In this document: positions 1 to 5,760 of the stretch, one piece after another
How the letters are laid out: each line of letters begins with the position of its first letter
Position numbering within the stretch: position 1 is the stretch's first letter
Assembly: GCA_002389295.1 (NCBI GenBank)
Contig: DGOE01000163.1
Span: forward strand, 1-10,479
DNA: 10,479 nt
Reading direction: 5' to 3'
Origin: Flavobacteriales bacterium UBA4474
GTDB lineage: Bacteria; Bacteroidota; Bacteroidia; Flavobacteriales_D; Sanyastnellaceae
Made by a program: the position numbers and the translations under genes
The notes under the pieces: generated by a model
What the model was told of the DNA's origin: nothing
What the model saw: the letters and a program-made list of their open reading frames with translations, nothing else
The model's database searches: none

Positions 1-200
1 GCCTGAACACGCTCCGCAGCTGAGGTTCATCCTGCCCCAAGTGGGGTGCGGAATCCAACATGGGGTCGTGGCCATTCGGAAAGCCAAAAGAACGCTCCCA
101 TTCTGTGGGGCCCACGACCTCGATGATGGTCCAGTCGACGCGGACCCGGTTGACCGTCTGGTAACGGGTAAGAGGAATTGAAGATTCGCGGATCAGCCGC
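1..200 (-). other. Possible partial coding frame at left edge, unknown product
   Basis: The minus strand has a frame without stops from about 274 down to position 1. Below the hydrolase stop it reads like protein, with pieces such as RYQTVNRVRVDW and EWERSFGFPNGHD, and has mostly G or C at third positions. There is no ATG start in it near the hydrolase end; only GTG at 262-260 (inside the hydrolase) or CTG at 198-196 are available, so it may be a gene with an unusual start, a fragment, or chance. The plus strand also has an open frame (2-181) ending 19 nt before the hydrolase stop, but its composition looks like a shadow. I do not recognise the protein and no function is proposed. Confidence 0.25.
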
Positions 201-1454
201 TCAGCGGACGATGAGGGGGTTGCGCCAACCCCATTCAGCCACCTCCACGAAGTAGAGGCCACTCGGCAATCCGCTCAAGTCGAGGGTGGCTTGAGGACCG
301 AAGTCAGTATGGGTGGCGACCACCCGGCCCTGGCCGTCGCGAACGTGGGCTTGCCAAGCACCGTCGGCAGCAGAATGCACGAGGGTGACCCTTCCATCTT
401 GTGCAGGATTCGGGTACATCCGCACCGCCTGGGCCAGCTGCTCTCGGATGTCGCTGGTGTAGTCGTATTCGCCACACTGGTCCGGGTAGTCCGCGCAAAT
501 CCAGGAGGAAAGGGCGCCCGCCACTGTGGAGAGGGTCACGTCGTAGGCATCGGCATTGGTGACGTGGGGCACGTGACCGGCTCCGTCGATGGTGACAAAG
601 CAATGGGTGAGCCCGATCTCTTCGGCCCGCTCGTGGAGGGTGGCGCTGCCATCGACTTCGGTGACGTTGAAGCCGAGAAGCGATACGGAGCCCGTGCCGT
701 ACGGGACGGTGCCGTCGGCGGTGCCGTGGACGGAGACGAGGGGTTCGTCGCCGGGTTGGATCCAATCGGCGTCCTTGAGCGCTCCGGAGACGTTGAAGAT
801 GCCCGCCACTTGGGAGCTGTATCCTGGATTTCCGGATTGACCTTCCAAGCCGCCGCCCATGCCGGGCTGCGATTGGTCGATGTTGGCCGGCACTTCGGCG
901 TCATCGTCCACGTAGGCGTGGTGCACGGCCAGGAAGCCGCCGGCGGAGACGCCGCCCATGTAGATGCGGTCGGGGTCGATGCCCCAGGGGTTGCCGTCCT
1001 CTTCCACCGATTTGCGGAAGTAGCGCACGGCGGCCCGTCCATCGTGGACGCCGCGCCAAACGGCGCGAATCAGCTCATTTTCCAGGTCGAGCAAATTGGC
1101 GATGCCCAGTCGGTAGGAGATGCTGGCCACCGCATAGCCCATGCGGGCGAAGTCCTCGCACATCGGCACCACATCCATGCCGTCATTGGAGCCGGCGAGG
1201 AAGAAACCGCCGTGGGCGATGATGATCAGGGGGCGGTTGGTCTCGCCATTGTCCACCGCCTCGTAAAAGTCGAAGTCGAGCGCCGTATCGGTGCCGAGCG
1301 CATCGATGTTGCTGCCGTAGATATTGCCCTCTGATACCGAAACGTTGTTGTATGCAGAGGTGTAGCGGTAGCGCTCGCCATCGCATTCAGATTGGGCGGC
1401 GAGGTGGGCGACACTCGCGGACAGGGCAGCAAGGAAAAAAACAGTGCGGTTCAT
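201..1454 (-). CDS. Secreted alpha/beta-hydrolase (esterase-like) with T9SS type A sorting domain
   Basis: A 417-residue predicted secreted serine hydrolase, probably an esterase acting at the cell surface or outside; the substrate is unknown. The chosen ATG at 1454 opens a clean signal peptide (MNRTVFFLAALSASVAHLAA, cleavage near Q21); the frame runs further upstream, but those residues look non-coding. Residues 75-320 form the hydrolase fold: oxyanion-hole HGG at 81-83, nucleophile elbow GVSAG with Ser170, Asp247 in HGTADGTVPYG, and His294 in GAGH. Residues about 182-212 are a Gly/Asp-rich lid-like insert. The stretch before the nucleophile (NPWGIDPDRIYMGG) resembles type B carboxylesterases, but the acid is Asp, as in dienelactone-hydrolase relatives. 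The tail (about 346-417) starts with MYPNPAQDG and has LSGLPSGLYFVEV, typical of the T9SS type A signal. It is divergent from the barrel gene at 1564. The fold is nearly certain; the substrate is not. Confidence 0.9.
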   Translation of the reverse strand: MNRTVFFLAALSASVAHLAAQSECDGERYRYTSAYNNVSVSEGNIYGSNIDALGTDTALDFDFYEAVDNGETNRPLIIIAHGGFFLAGSNDGMDVVPMCEDFARMGYAVASISYRLGIANLLDLENELIRAVWRGVHDGRAAVRYFRKSVEEDGNPWGIDPDRIYMGGVSAGGFLAVHHAYVDDDAEVPANIDQSQPGMGGGLEGQSGNPGYSSQVAGIFNVSGALKDADWIQPGDEPLVSVHGTADGTVPYGTGSVSLLGFNVTEVDGSATLHERAEEIGLTHCFVTIDGAGHVPHVTNADAYDVTLSTVAGALSSWICADYPDQCGEYDYTSDIREQLAQAVRMYPNPAQDGRVTLVHSAADGAWQAHVRDGQGRVVATHTDFGPQATLDLSGLPSGLYFVEVAEWGWRNPLIVR

Positions 1455-1508
1455 TGGACGCATTGGAAAGTTGCAAGTGGTGGTGGCAAAGTATGGCCGA
1501 TCCCCGCC

Positions 1509-1539
1509 TTGTTCATTGTGCAGTGTCAAACAATATTTG
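1509..1539 (+). promoter_or_regulatory. Candidate Bacteroidetes-type promoter for the 1564 gene
   Basis: AATATTTG at 1532-1539 matches five of the six fixed bases of the Bacteroidetes -7 element TAnnTTTG, and a TTG at 1509-1511 lies 20 nt upstream in the -33 position. The ATG follows 24 nt after the -7 element. It sits in the 109-bp gap between the divergent hydrolase and barrel genes. I saw no comparably good match facing the hydrolase. Confidence 0.35.
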
Positions 1540-1563
1540 TGCTTATTCAGCGATTGCAGTGAC

Positions 1564-2136
1564 ATGAACGACCTCAAACAAGCCGGATTCGCCCTGGTTC
1601 TTTGTGTTTTTGCCTCAAGTGTGGCAGCGCAAAGTGAGTCGATTTTGAAATTCAGTTTATCGGACCCACTCTCAGGACGCTATGGGCTGGGCTTGGAGAA
1701 AAACATCGCGCGAGGGCTGAGCGTGGCCGTCGAGATGGATTACCTGAGCAAGGAGGTGTTTTTAGCATCTGATCACCCTTGGTATGAGCCCATGACGGTG
1801 AGAAAAAAGGGTTTTGTCTTTGAGCCGCAAGTCAGGCTTTATCGGGGCGAGGCCCTGAGTGGGACCTATGCCTCGCTTTCGGGTGTCTTTGGCCTTGCCG
1901 AATACACCACGGATACCGGGTTCATTGACAATGACGATTGGTCTTCTGTTGGCGCATCGGTGCACATTGGACACCAATTGCGGCTGGGCAGTGTCGTGCT
2001 GGACGGATATGCCGGATGCACATGGGCGGAAGACGAGTACCCGGGACCATATTACGAGTCCACGGCGTTGTTTCCGCCGCCAAGCGGCTTGCGGTTCTCA
2101 GGAGGCCTCAGACTCGGCTTCGGCAGATCCAAATAG
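1564..2136 (+). CDS. Small predicted outer-membrane beta-barrel protein, function unknown
   Basis: A 190-residue exported protein. The ATG at 1564 starts a good signal peptide (MNDLKQAGFALVLCVFASSV, cleavage near AAQ at 21-23); earlier in-frame codons give no signal-like sequence. After cleavage the chain is a series of short alternating polar/hydrophobic stretches rich in Gly and aromatics, such as YGLGLEKNIARGLSVAVEMDY (40-60), FEPQVRLYRG (86-95), TYASLSGVFGLAEY (101-114), ASVHIGHQLRLGSVVLDGYAG (131-151) and LRFSGGLRLGFG (176-187). This is the pattern of a small porin-like or DUF3575-like barrel, about eight strands. I recognise no specific family and propose no ligand. It is divergent from the hydrolase; a structured 112-bp gap separates it from the FISUMP gene downstream, so co-transcription is possible but unproven. 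Confidence 0.75.
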   Translation: MNDLKQAGFALVLCVFASSVAAQSESILKFSLSDPLSGRYGLGLEKNIARGLSVAVEMDYLSKEVFLASDHPWYEPMTVRKKGFVFEPQVRLYRGEALSGTYASLSGVFGLAEYTTDTGFIDNDDWSSVGASVHIGHQLRLGSVVLDGYAGCTWAEDEYPGPYYESTALFPPPSGLRFSGGLRLGFGRSK

Positions 2137-2141
2137 CATCG

Positions 2142-2159
2142 CCAGGCGCCAGCCCCTGG
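2142..2159 (+). other. Inverted repeat after the barrel gene
   Basis: CCAGG (2142-2146) and CCTGG (2155-2159) can form a 5-bp stem with an 8-nt loop, extended by a G-U pair at 2141/2160. It starts 6 nt after the barrel gene's stop codon. No T-run follows, so it is at best a weak terminator or mRNA 3' end structure. Confidence 0.2.
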
Positions 2160-2183
2160 TGGCTTGCCCCAACCCTGAGGAAG

Positions 2184-2199
2184 GGAAGCCTGGGCTTCC
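2184..2199 (+). terminator. Possible terminator hairpin without T-run
   Basis: GGAAGC (2184-2189) and GCTTCC (2194-2199) form a perfect 6-bp stem with the tetraloop CTGG. It sits 47 nt after the barrel gene. The following bases are ATCAGCAAATTGGG, not a T-run, so it is not a classical intrinsic terminator; it could equally be part of the leader of the next gene. Confidence 0.25.
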
Positions 2200-2240
2200 A
2201 TCAGCAAATTGGGTTTGGTTCCGGCGCGGAAATTGCTGAT
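2200..2240 (+). promoter_or_regulatory. Nested inverted repeats just before the FISUMP start codon
   Basis: Outer arms ATCAGCAA (2200-2207) and TTGCTGAT (2233-2240) are exact reverse complements. Between them TTCCG (2219-2223) and CGGAA (2227-2231) form a second stem with a 3-nt loop. The outer arm ends 8 nt before the ATG at 2249, so in RNA it would crowd the ribosome-binding region. It could also be a DNA operator. No function is shown by sequence alone. Confidence 0.35.
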
Positions 2241-2248
2241 ATTGAGAC

Positions 2249-3103
2249 ATGTACAGATTTCTGATTGCCTTGGCGTTTCTTCCTGTTGCGGCCATGGCAC
2301 AGGTCAATCCAAATTACGACCCCGATTACAACGGGGACGGTTGCCATACGGTCGCAGACCTCATTCCCTTCTTGCAGGTATTCGGAGGGTGTGTCGATAC
2401 GGCAGCGACCTGGATGTGTGGGGATGCCTTGGTGTTTGATGGCCATCAGTATGCGACGACTCAGGTGGGCGATCAATGTTGGTTTGCCGAGAACTTGCGC
2501 AGTGAGCACTACGCCAATGGTGACACCATTCAGACCAACATCAGCGACAGTGCTTGGGCGACGTATCCTGCGGTTGGACGCATGGCGGTGTATGGAGACG
2601 GGGATAATTGCTTGAGCTATGCGCTGGACTTCGATGCATGTGATACCGTGCCTTCTCTGACCGAATACGGCCGGCTTTACAATTGGTATGCCGCCACAGA
2701 TGAGCGCAACCTCTGTCCCCCAGGCTGGCACGTGCCCAGTGATGGGGATTGGATGGTTTTGGAAATGGCCCAGGGTATGACGCAGGATGAGGTGGAAATT
2801 GAAGGTTGGAGGGGCACCGACCAGGGTGACCAATTGAAATCAACGGATGGGTGGTACTTCAACCAGTGGTGGGATGGCAACGGAACCGATTCCGTTGGTT
2901 TTGCGGCGTTGCCCGGAGGCCTCCGATACAGTTACGGCACATACGGCACAGCAGGAGCCACTGGGTGGTGGTGGTCCACAAACGGGAGTTTTCAGTCGGC
3001 GTGGTATCGTCGATTGAGTGATGATGAATCGGGGATCTGGAGATCGAACACCATGCCGTTCAATGGAATGTCGGTGCGTTGCCTTCGCGATACGGAACAA
3101 TAG
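2249..3103 (+). CDS. Secreted FISUMP-domain protein with EF-hand-like loop
   Basis: A 284-residue exported protein. The signal peptide is residues 1-18 (MYRFLIALAFLPVAAMA, then Q18). Residues 26-37 (DYNGDGCHTVAD) fit a 12-residue EF-hand-type calcium loop with acidic or polar positions 1, 3, 5 and 12, followed by a dockerin-like helix (LIPFLQVFGGC). The rest, about 57-281, is a Fib_succ_major (FISUMP) domain. Its marks are GDQCWFAENLR (74-84), YGRLYNWYAA (140-149), CPPGWHVPSDGDW (156-168), GFAALPGG (217-224), GWWWS (239-243) and SVRCLRD (275-281). FISUMP domains are common in Bacteroidetes and Fibrobacteres surface proteins; their biochemical role is unknown. No T9SS tail follows the domain: the protein ends three residues after it, so it may stay periplasmic, or be exported another way. 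Several conserved Cys suggest disulfides. Confidence 0.88.
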   Translation: MYRFLIALAFLPVAAMAQVNPNYDPDYNGDGCHTVADLIPFLQVFGGCVDTAATWMCGDALVFDGHQYATTQVGDQCWFAENLRSEHYANGDTIQTNISDSAWATYPAVGRMAVYGDGDNCLSYALDFDACDTVPSLTEYGRLYNWYAATDERNLCPPGWHVPSDGDWMVLEMAQGMTQDEVEIEGWRGTDQGDQLKSTDGWYFNQWWDGNGTDSVGFAALPGGLRYSYGTYGTAGATGWWWSTNGSFQSAWYRRLSDDESGIWRSNTMPFNGMSVRCLRDTEQ

Positions 3104-3107
3104 AAAA

Positions 3108-3127
3108 CGCGTTCACAATAGAATGCG
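3108..3127 (+). terminator. Possible terminator hairpin after the FISUMP gene
   Basis: CGCGTTC (3108-3114) and GAATGCG (3121-3127) pair over 7 bp with one G-U pair and a 6-nt loop (ACAATA). The stem begins 4 nt after the stop codon, a typical place for a terminator, but no T-run follows. Confidence 0.3.
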
Positions 3128-3198
3128 CGAAGACAGGACCCTGACATGGGTGTGTGCCGGTTGACCCCCGCGGACTGAAGTTTCCGATATTCAAAGCC

Positions 3199-4014
3199 AT
3201 GTCAGAGTTTGGGGCCTTTCTCGAGAAAAACAAAGTGGCATGGAACCAGCGGACCGAGATCCATGTGGATTCGGATTTTTATGATGTGGCCGGGTTTAAG
3301 GCGGGCCGCTCGTCGCTAAAGGGTGTTGAGCTCAGCTTGCTGGGGGACGTGTCTTCCAAGTCGGTCTTGCACTTGCAATGTCACTTTGGTCAGGATACGC
3401 TGTCCTTGGCGCGGATGGGCGCTGATACGACCGGGGTGGACTTCTCAGAAAATGCCATCGAATACGCCCGCGGTTTATCCCGGGAGATCGGGGTGGATGC
3501 GCGCTTTGTTTTGAGCGATGTATTGGCATTGAACTTGGGCGAAACCTTTGACGTGGTCTTCGCCTCGTACGGGGTCATAGGTTGGATTCCCGACCTCCAG
3601 AAATGGGTGGACACCGCAGCCTTGCACCTCGCTGCAGGCGGGGAATTGGTGCTTGTGGAATTCCACCCATTGCTGTGGCTGTTGGATGACCCAACACGGG
3701 CGGATTATTTCTTCTCCACGCAGCCGGATATAGAAACAGAAAACGGGACCTACACCGATGGTGGAGCAGACACGGCCATCACGACTTGTTGGTGGAACCA
3801 CCCGCTGTCCGCGCTTTTCCGCTGTTTGAAAAAGGCGGGCTTGGAACTGCTGTCTTTCGAAGAGTTCGACCACTCTCCTTGGGGTTTGGCGGGGATGGTG
3901 GAGCGCGAGAAAGGGCAGTTTGTGTTGGCGTCGAGGGCGGATCAGCGCTTGCCCCATTGCTATGCCATTAAGGCCCGAAAGACTGCAGCTCCGCCTTCAC
4001 CGGCGTCGGGGTGA
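3199..4014 (+). CDS. Class I SAM-dependent methyltransferase
   Basis: A 271-residue cytoplasmic methyltransferase; the substrate is not known. I chose the ATG at 3199 over the in-frame GTG at 3154, because the extra 15 residues look like leader sequence and MSEFGAFLEKNKVAWN is a natural start. The Rossmann core has motif I as SVLHLQCHFGQDTLSLARMG (55-74), where the usual GxGxG is replaced by CHFGQ, a feature of a widespread family of small-molecule-type methyltransferases. Next come the acidic end of strand 2 in GVDFS (Asp81), SDVL (106-109), and FDVVFASYG (117-125) as motif IV. The conserved VEFHPLLWLL (153-162) leads the substrate-binding half, with CWWNHPLSA (197-205). There is no signal peptide. 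The 3' end overlaps the convergent small membrane ORF by 18 nt, and a strong terminator straddles the stop codon. The upstream gap of 95 nt shows no clear -7 element. Confidence 0.9.
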   Translation: MSEFGAFLEKNKVAWNQRTEIHVDSDFYDVAGFKAGRSSLKGVELSLLGDVSSKSVLHLQCHFGQDTLSLARMGADTTGVDFSENAIEYARGLSREIGVDARFVLSDVLALNLGETFDVVFASYGVIGWIPDLQKWVDTAALHLAAGGELVLVEFHPLLWLLDDPTRADYFFSTQPDIETENGTYTDGGADTAITTCWWNHPLSALFRCLKKAGLELLSFEEFDHSPWGLAGMVEREKGQFVLASRADQRLPHCYAIKARKTAAPPSPASG

Positions 4015-4030
4015 ACCGGCGGTCTTTTTT
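3991..4030 (+). terminator. Intrinsic terminator of the methyltransferase gene
   Basis: CCGCC (3991-3995) plus TTCACC (3996-4001) pair with GGTGAA (4010-4015) plus GGCGG (4018-4022), with an 8-nt loop and a 2-nt bulge (CC, 4016-4017). The run TTTTTT follows at 4025-4030. The stop codon TGA (4012-4014) is inside the right arm. On the opposite strand the same bases code for the end of the convergent small ORF. Confidence 0.75.
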
Positions 4031-4221
4031 CCGATCCAAAAGACGATGACAGGGACGCCAATGACCGTGGGCAGCAGCCAATTCAGGATGGGCGGCTGCA
4101 TGGTCCCATTGACCACAAGGAATGCGGTGAATGCCGAAATCCAAGCCCCGACCATGCGCCCGATGTGCAAGGTGATCGGTGGAGCCCCAACGGGGATGGT
4201 TCCTGTCTTTTTCGAACTCAA
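3997..4221 (-). CDS. Small two-helix membrane protein, possibly a C-terminal remnant
   Basis: A 74-residue frame starting with TTG 3 nt after the stop of the rimK-like gene, so it would be translated by coupling to it. Two hydrophobic helices are visible: about 23-39 (MVGAWISAFTAFLVVNG) and 46-66 (ILNWLLPTVIGVPVIVFWIGK), followed by a basic tail (KKTAGSPRRR). The text HIGRMVGAWISAFTAFLVVN and WLLPTVIGVPVIVFW recalls, from memory, the last two helices of longer multi-helix (DUF2306-like) membrane proteins of Bacteroidetes. If so, this is a truncated gene whose front part was lost at the rimK junction. An ATG is present only at residue 23. It overlaps the methyltransferase 3' end by 18 nt. The membrane character is clear; whether it is a working gene is open. 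Confidence 0.55.
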   Translation of the reverse strand: MSSKKTGTIPVGAPPITLHIGRMVGAWISAFTAFLVVNGTMQPPILNWLLPTVIGVPVIVFWIGKKTAGSPRRR

Positions 4222-4224
4222 AAA

Positions 4225-5586
4225 TTATGCGTTGAACTTCAATTTCCGTTCGATGGCTTGAATCATGGTGTCGGCAATGTCGGCGCCGGTGGCCTTTTCT
4301 ATGCCTTCCAGCCCGGGTGAGGAGTTGACCTCGAGCAGGAGGGGGCCTTTGTTGGAGCGGATGATGTCGACGCCGGCCACAGCGAGGTTGAGCACCTTGG
4401 TCGCTTTCAGTGCCAGCCGCCGCTCCTCCGCGGTGATCTTGATGAGGGAGGCTTGGCCGCCTTGGTGGATGTTGGCCCTGAATTCTCCTTTTTCGGCTTG
4501 ACGTTGCATGGCGGCCACCACTTTTCCGTTGACGACGAAGCAGCGGATGTCCTGGCCGTTCGCCTCTTTGATGAATTCTTGCACCAAGATGTTGGTCTTG
4601 ACGGATTTGAAGGCGTTGATGACACTTTCGGCGGCTTTGTTGGTTTCGGCCAGGACGACCCCCCTGCCTTGCGTGGACTCCAGCAGCTTGATGATCAGCG
4701 GGGCCCCATTGACCATGCGGATGAGGTCCTTGGTGTCCATCGGCGACTTGGCAAACCCGGTGATGGGGATGTTGATGTCGTTTTCCGAAAACAGGAGGGA
4801 GGCGAACAGTTTGTCCCTCGACTGCGTGATGGCATCTGCCGAGTTCAGGCAGTACACGCCCAAGTGCTTGAATTGGCGCAACAGGGCACAGCCGTAGAAG
4901 GTGACTGCCGGCTTGATCCGCGGGATGATGGCATCGAACTGGTTCAATATGTTGCCTCCGCGATACCGGATCTCAGGCGAGTGCACATCGAGTTTCATGT
5001 ACGAATGCTCTACGTTGAGAAACACCATTTCATGTCCGCGGGCTTGCCCGGCTTCGAGGATGCGTTTGTTGCTGTACAGTTTGGGGTTGGAAGCGAGGAC
5101 GCCGATGCGGAGCCCGTTTTTGTCGCTGGCAAAGGGCTTGTACAGTTGAATCAACGCTTCCTCTGAGATGTCGCCCTGGAGGAATTCCTGAGAGACATCG
5201 ACGAGAAACTTGTCCATGAATGCCTCCCGACCGAGCAGCATCCGGAATTCCATCGAGTCCCGGTTGGCCAGGGTCAGGTCAATCTTGAATTCATGCGCCC
5301 CCAATTGCACGGTGGTCTCAAAGACCAGGCGCTCTTCAGAGATGCCGGACGTGTTTTTGATCAGCTTGCGCCCGGTCACCCGCTCCTCGCAGCTGATCAC
5401 AATGCTGCGGTTGTCCTGTATGGGGTTGATTTCAAACTTGACCCACTCCTGTCCATCCTTGATGAATGGCTTGATCTTGTTCGCTTGAATGGTGGATGTC
5501 TTTGCTCCGGAATCTACCCGGGCCCTGACTGCGGGAACACCCAACTTCGGGAAGCGGCACCACTCGACACTACCTATGACATTCAT
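4225..5586 (-). CDS. rimK: RimB-RimK fusion: retropepsin-like domain plus S6-glutamate-ligase-type ATP-grasp
   Basis: A 453-residue cytoplasmic fusion. Residues 1 to about 150 are the 'ATP-dependent zinc protease' (RimB/DUF785, retropepsin-like) domain, with an aspartyl-protease-like VDSGAKTST (Asp25) and MLLGREAFMD (117-126). Residues about 158-453 are RimK, an ATP-grasp ligase that in other bacteria adds glutamates to the C-terminus of ribosomal protein S6. Seen here: RIGVLASNP (160-168), SRDKLFASLLF (256-266), IIKLLESTQGRGVVL (298-312, the nucleotide-binding glycine loop), VQEFIKEANGQDIR (335-348), GEFRANIHQGG (367-377), GVDIIR (405-410) and LLEVNSSPGLEGIE (417-430, metal-binding Glu419 and Asn421). 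Pseudomonas carries rimB and rimK as separate neighbouring genes; the fused form is a known arrangement in Bacteroidetes. A -7 element lies 24 nt before the start. The small membrane ORF follows. The actual target (S6 or another protein) is inferred from the family. Confidence 0.9.
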   Translation of the reverse strand: MNVIGSVEWCRFPKLGVPAVRARVDSGAKTSTIQANKIKPFIKDGQEWVKFEINPIQDNRSIVISCEERVTGRKLIKNTSGISEERLVFETTVQLGAHEFKIDLTLANRDSMEFRMLLGREAFMDKFLVDVSQEFLQGDISEEALIQLYKPFASDKNGLRIGVLASNPKLYSNKRILEAGQARGHEMVFLNVEHSYMKLDVHSPEIRYRGGNILNQFDAIIPRIKPAVTFYGCALLRQFKHLGVYCLNSADAITQSRDKLFASLLFSENDINIPITGFAKSPMDTKDLIRMVNGAPLIIKLLESTQGRGVVLAETNKAAESVINAFKSVKTNILVQEFIKEANGQDIRCFVVNGKVVAAMQRQAEKGEFRANIHQGGQASLIKITAEERRLALKATKVLNLAVAGVDIIRSNKGPLLLEVNSSPGLEGIEKATGADIADTMIQAIERKLKFNA

Positions 5587-5610
5587 GACTGTCTCGTTTC
5601 AAAAAACGCG

Positions 5611-5618
5611 CAAAATTA
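5611..5618 (-). promoter_or_regulatory. -7 element of the rimK-like gene
   Basis: Read on the minus strand, TAATTTTG (5618 to 5611) matches every fixed base of the Bacteroidetes -7 consensus TAnnTTTG. It lies 24 nt upstream of the ATG at 5586. No TTG is visible at the -33 position, so the match rests on the -7 box alone. Confidence 0.45.
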
Positions 5619-5663
5619 CGCGCGCACCGGGCTGTTCTGGTGCCGATTGAATGGTTACGGTTG

Positions 5664-5715
5664 TGTTAAGATTGGGGGGCTTGGGGGGCTTTGTTAAGAT
5701 TGGGGGGCTTGGGGG
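5664..5715 (+). repeat. G-rich tandem direct repeat, period 28, two copies
   Basis: Two 24-nt stretches (5664-5687 and 5692-5715) are identical and start 28 nt apart. Each reads TGTTAAGATT, then a run of six G, CTT, and a further run of at least five G. Together they give four G-runs (5674-5679, 5683-5688, 5702-5707, 5711-5715) on the plus strand, which fits a G-quadruplex-forming layout with one longer middle loop of 13 nt. The repeat lies between the divergent rimK-like and peptidase genes, upstream of the peptidase start by about 45 nt. Confidence 0.85.
5672..5702 (+). promoter_or_regulatory. Candidate promoter of the peptidase gene, inside the tandem repeat
   Basis: TAAGATTG at 5695-5702 matches five of the six fixed bases of TAnnTTTG, and a TTG at 5672-5674 stands 20 nt upstream. 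The same -7-like element occurs in the first repeat copy (5667-5674), with a TTG at 5647-5649. Transcription from the second copy would give a leader of roughly 50 nt before the ATG at 5761. Confidence 0.3.
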
Positions 5716-5716
5716 A

Positions 5717-5728
5717 CTGCATGTGCAG
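5717..5728. promoter_or_regulatory. 12-bp dyad, possible operator
   Basis: CTGCA-TG-TGCAG (5717-5728) is a perfect 5+2+5 inverted repeat directly after the second G-rich copy and 32 nt before the peptidase start. It would lie in the leader if the promoter is inside the repeat. No regulator is known from this window. Confidence 0.25.
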
Positions 5729-5760
5729 CGACCAAACACCGTGATGCTTATCTTGACTGT

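Noticed and set aside
291..1334. Long open frame on the plus strand (347 codons) opposite the hydrolase
   Set aside because: It is antisense to a gene with signal peptide, catalytic triad and T9SS tail. Its translation is full of Val, Gly, Asp and His in the way complementary strands of GC-rich genes are, and it shows no motif.
2201..2833. Minus-strand open frame (210 codons) opposite the FISUMP gene
   Set aside because: Shadow of a recognised domain on the plus strand, with no plausible product.
3154..3198. Upstream GTG start for the methyltransferase
   Set aside because: The 15 extra residues (starting MPVDPRGLKF) look like untranslated leader; the ATG at 3199 gives the usual family N-terminus.
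4453..5166. Plus-strand open frame (237 codons) opposite rimK
   Set aside because: The rimK-like gene on the minus strand has conserved ATP-grasp and protease motifs throughout; the plus frame is a compositional shadow.
5664..5715. Reading the G-rich direct repeats as a CRISPR array
   Set aside because: Only two copies with a 4-nt separation and no spacers; they are tandem repeats.
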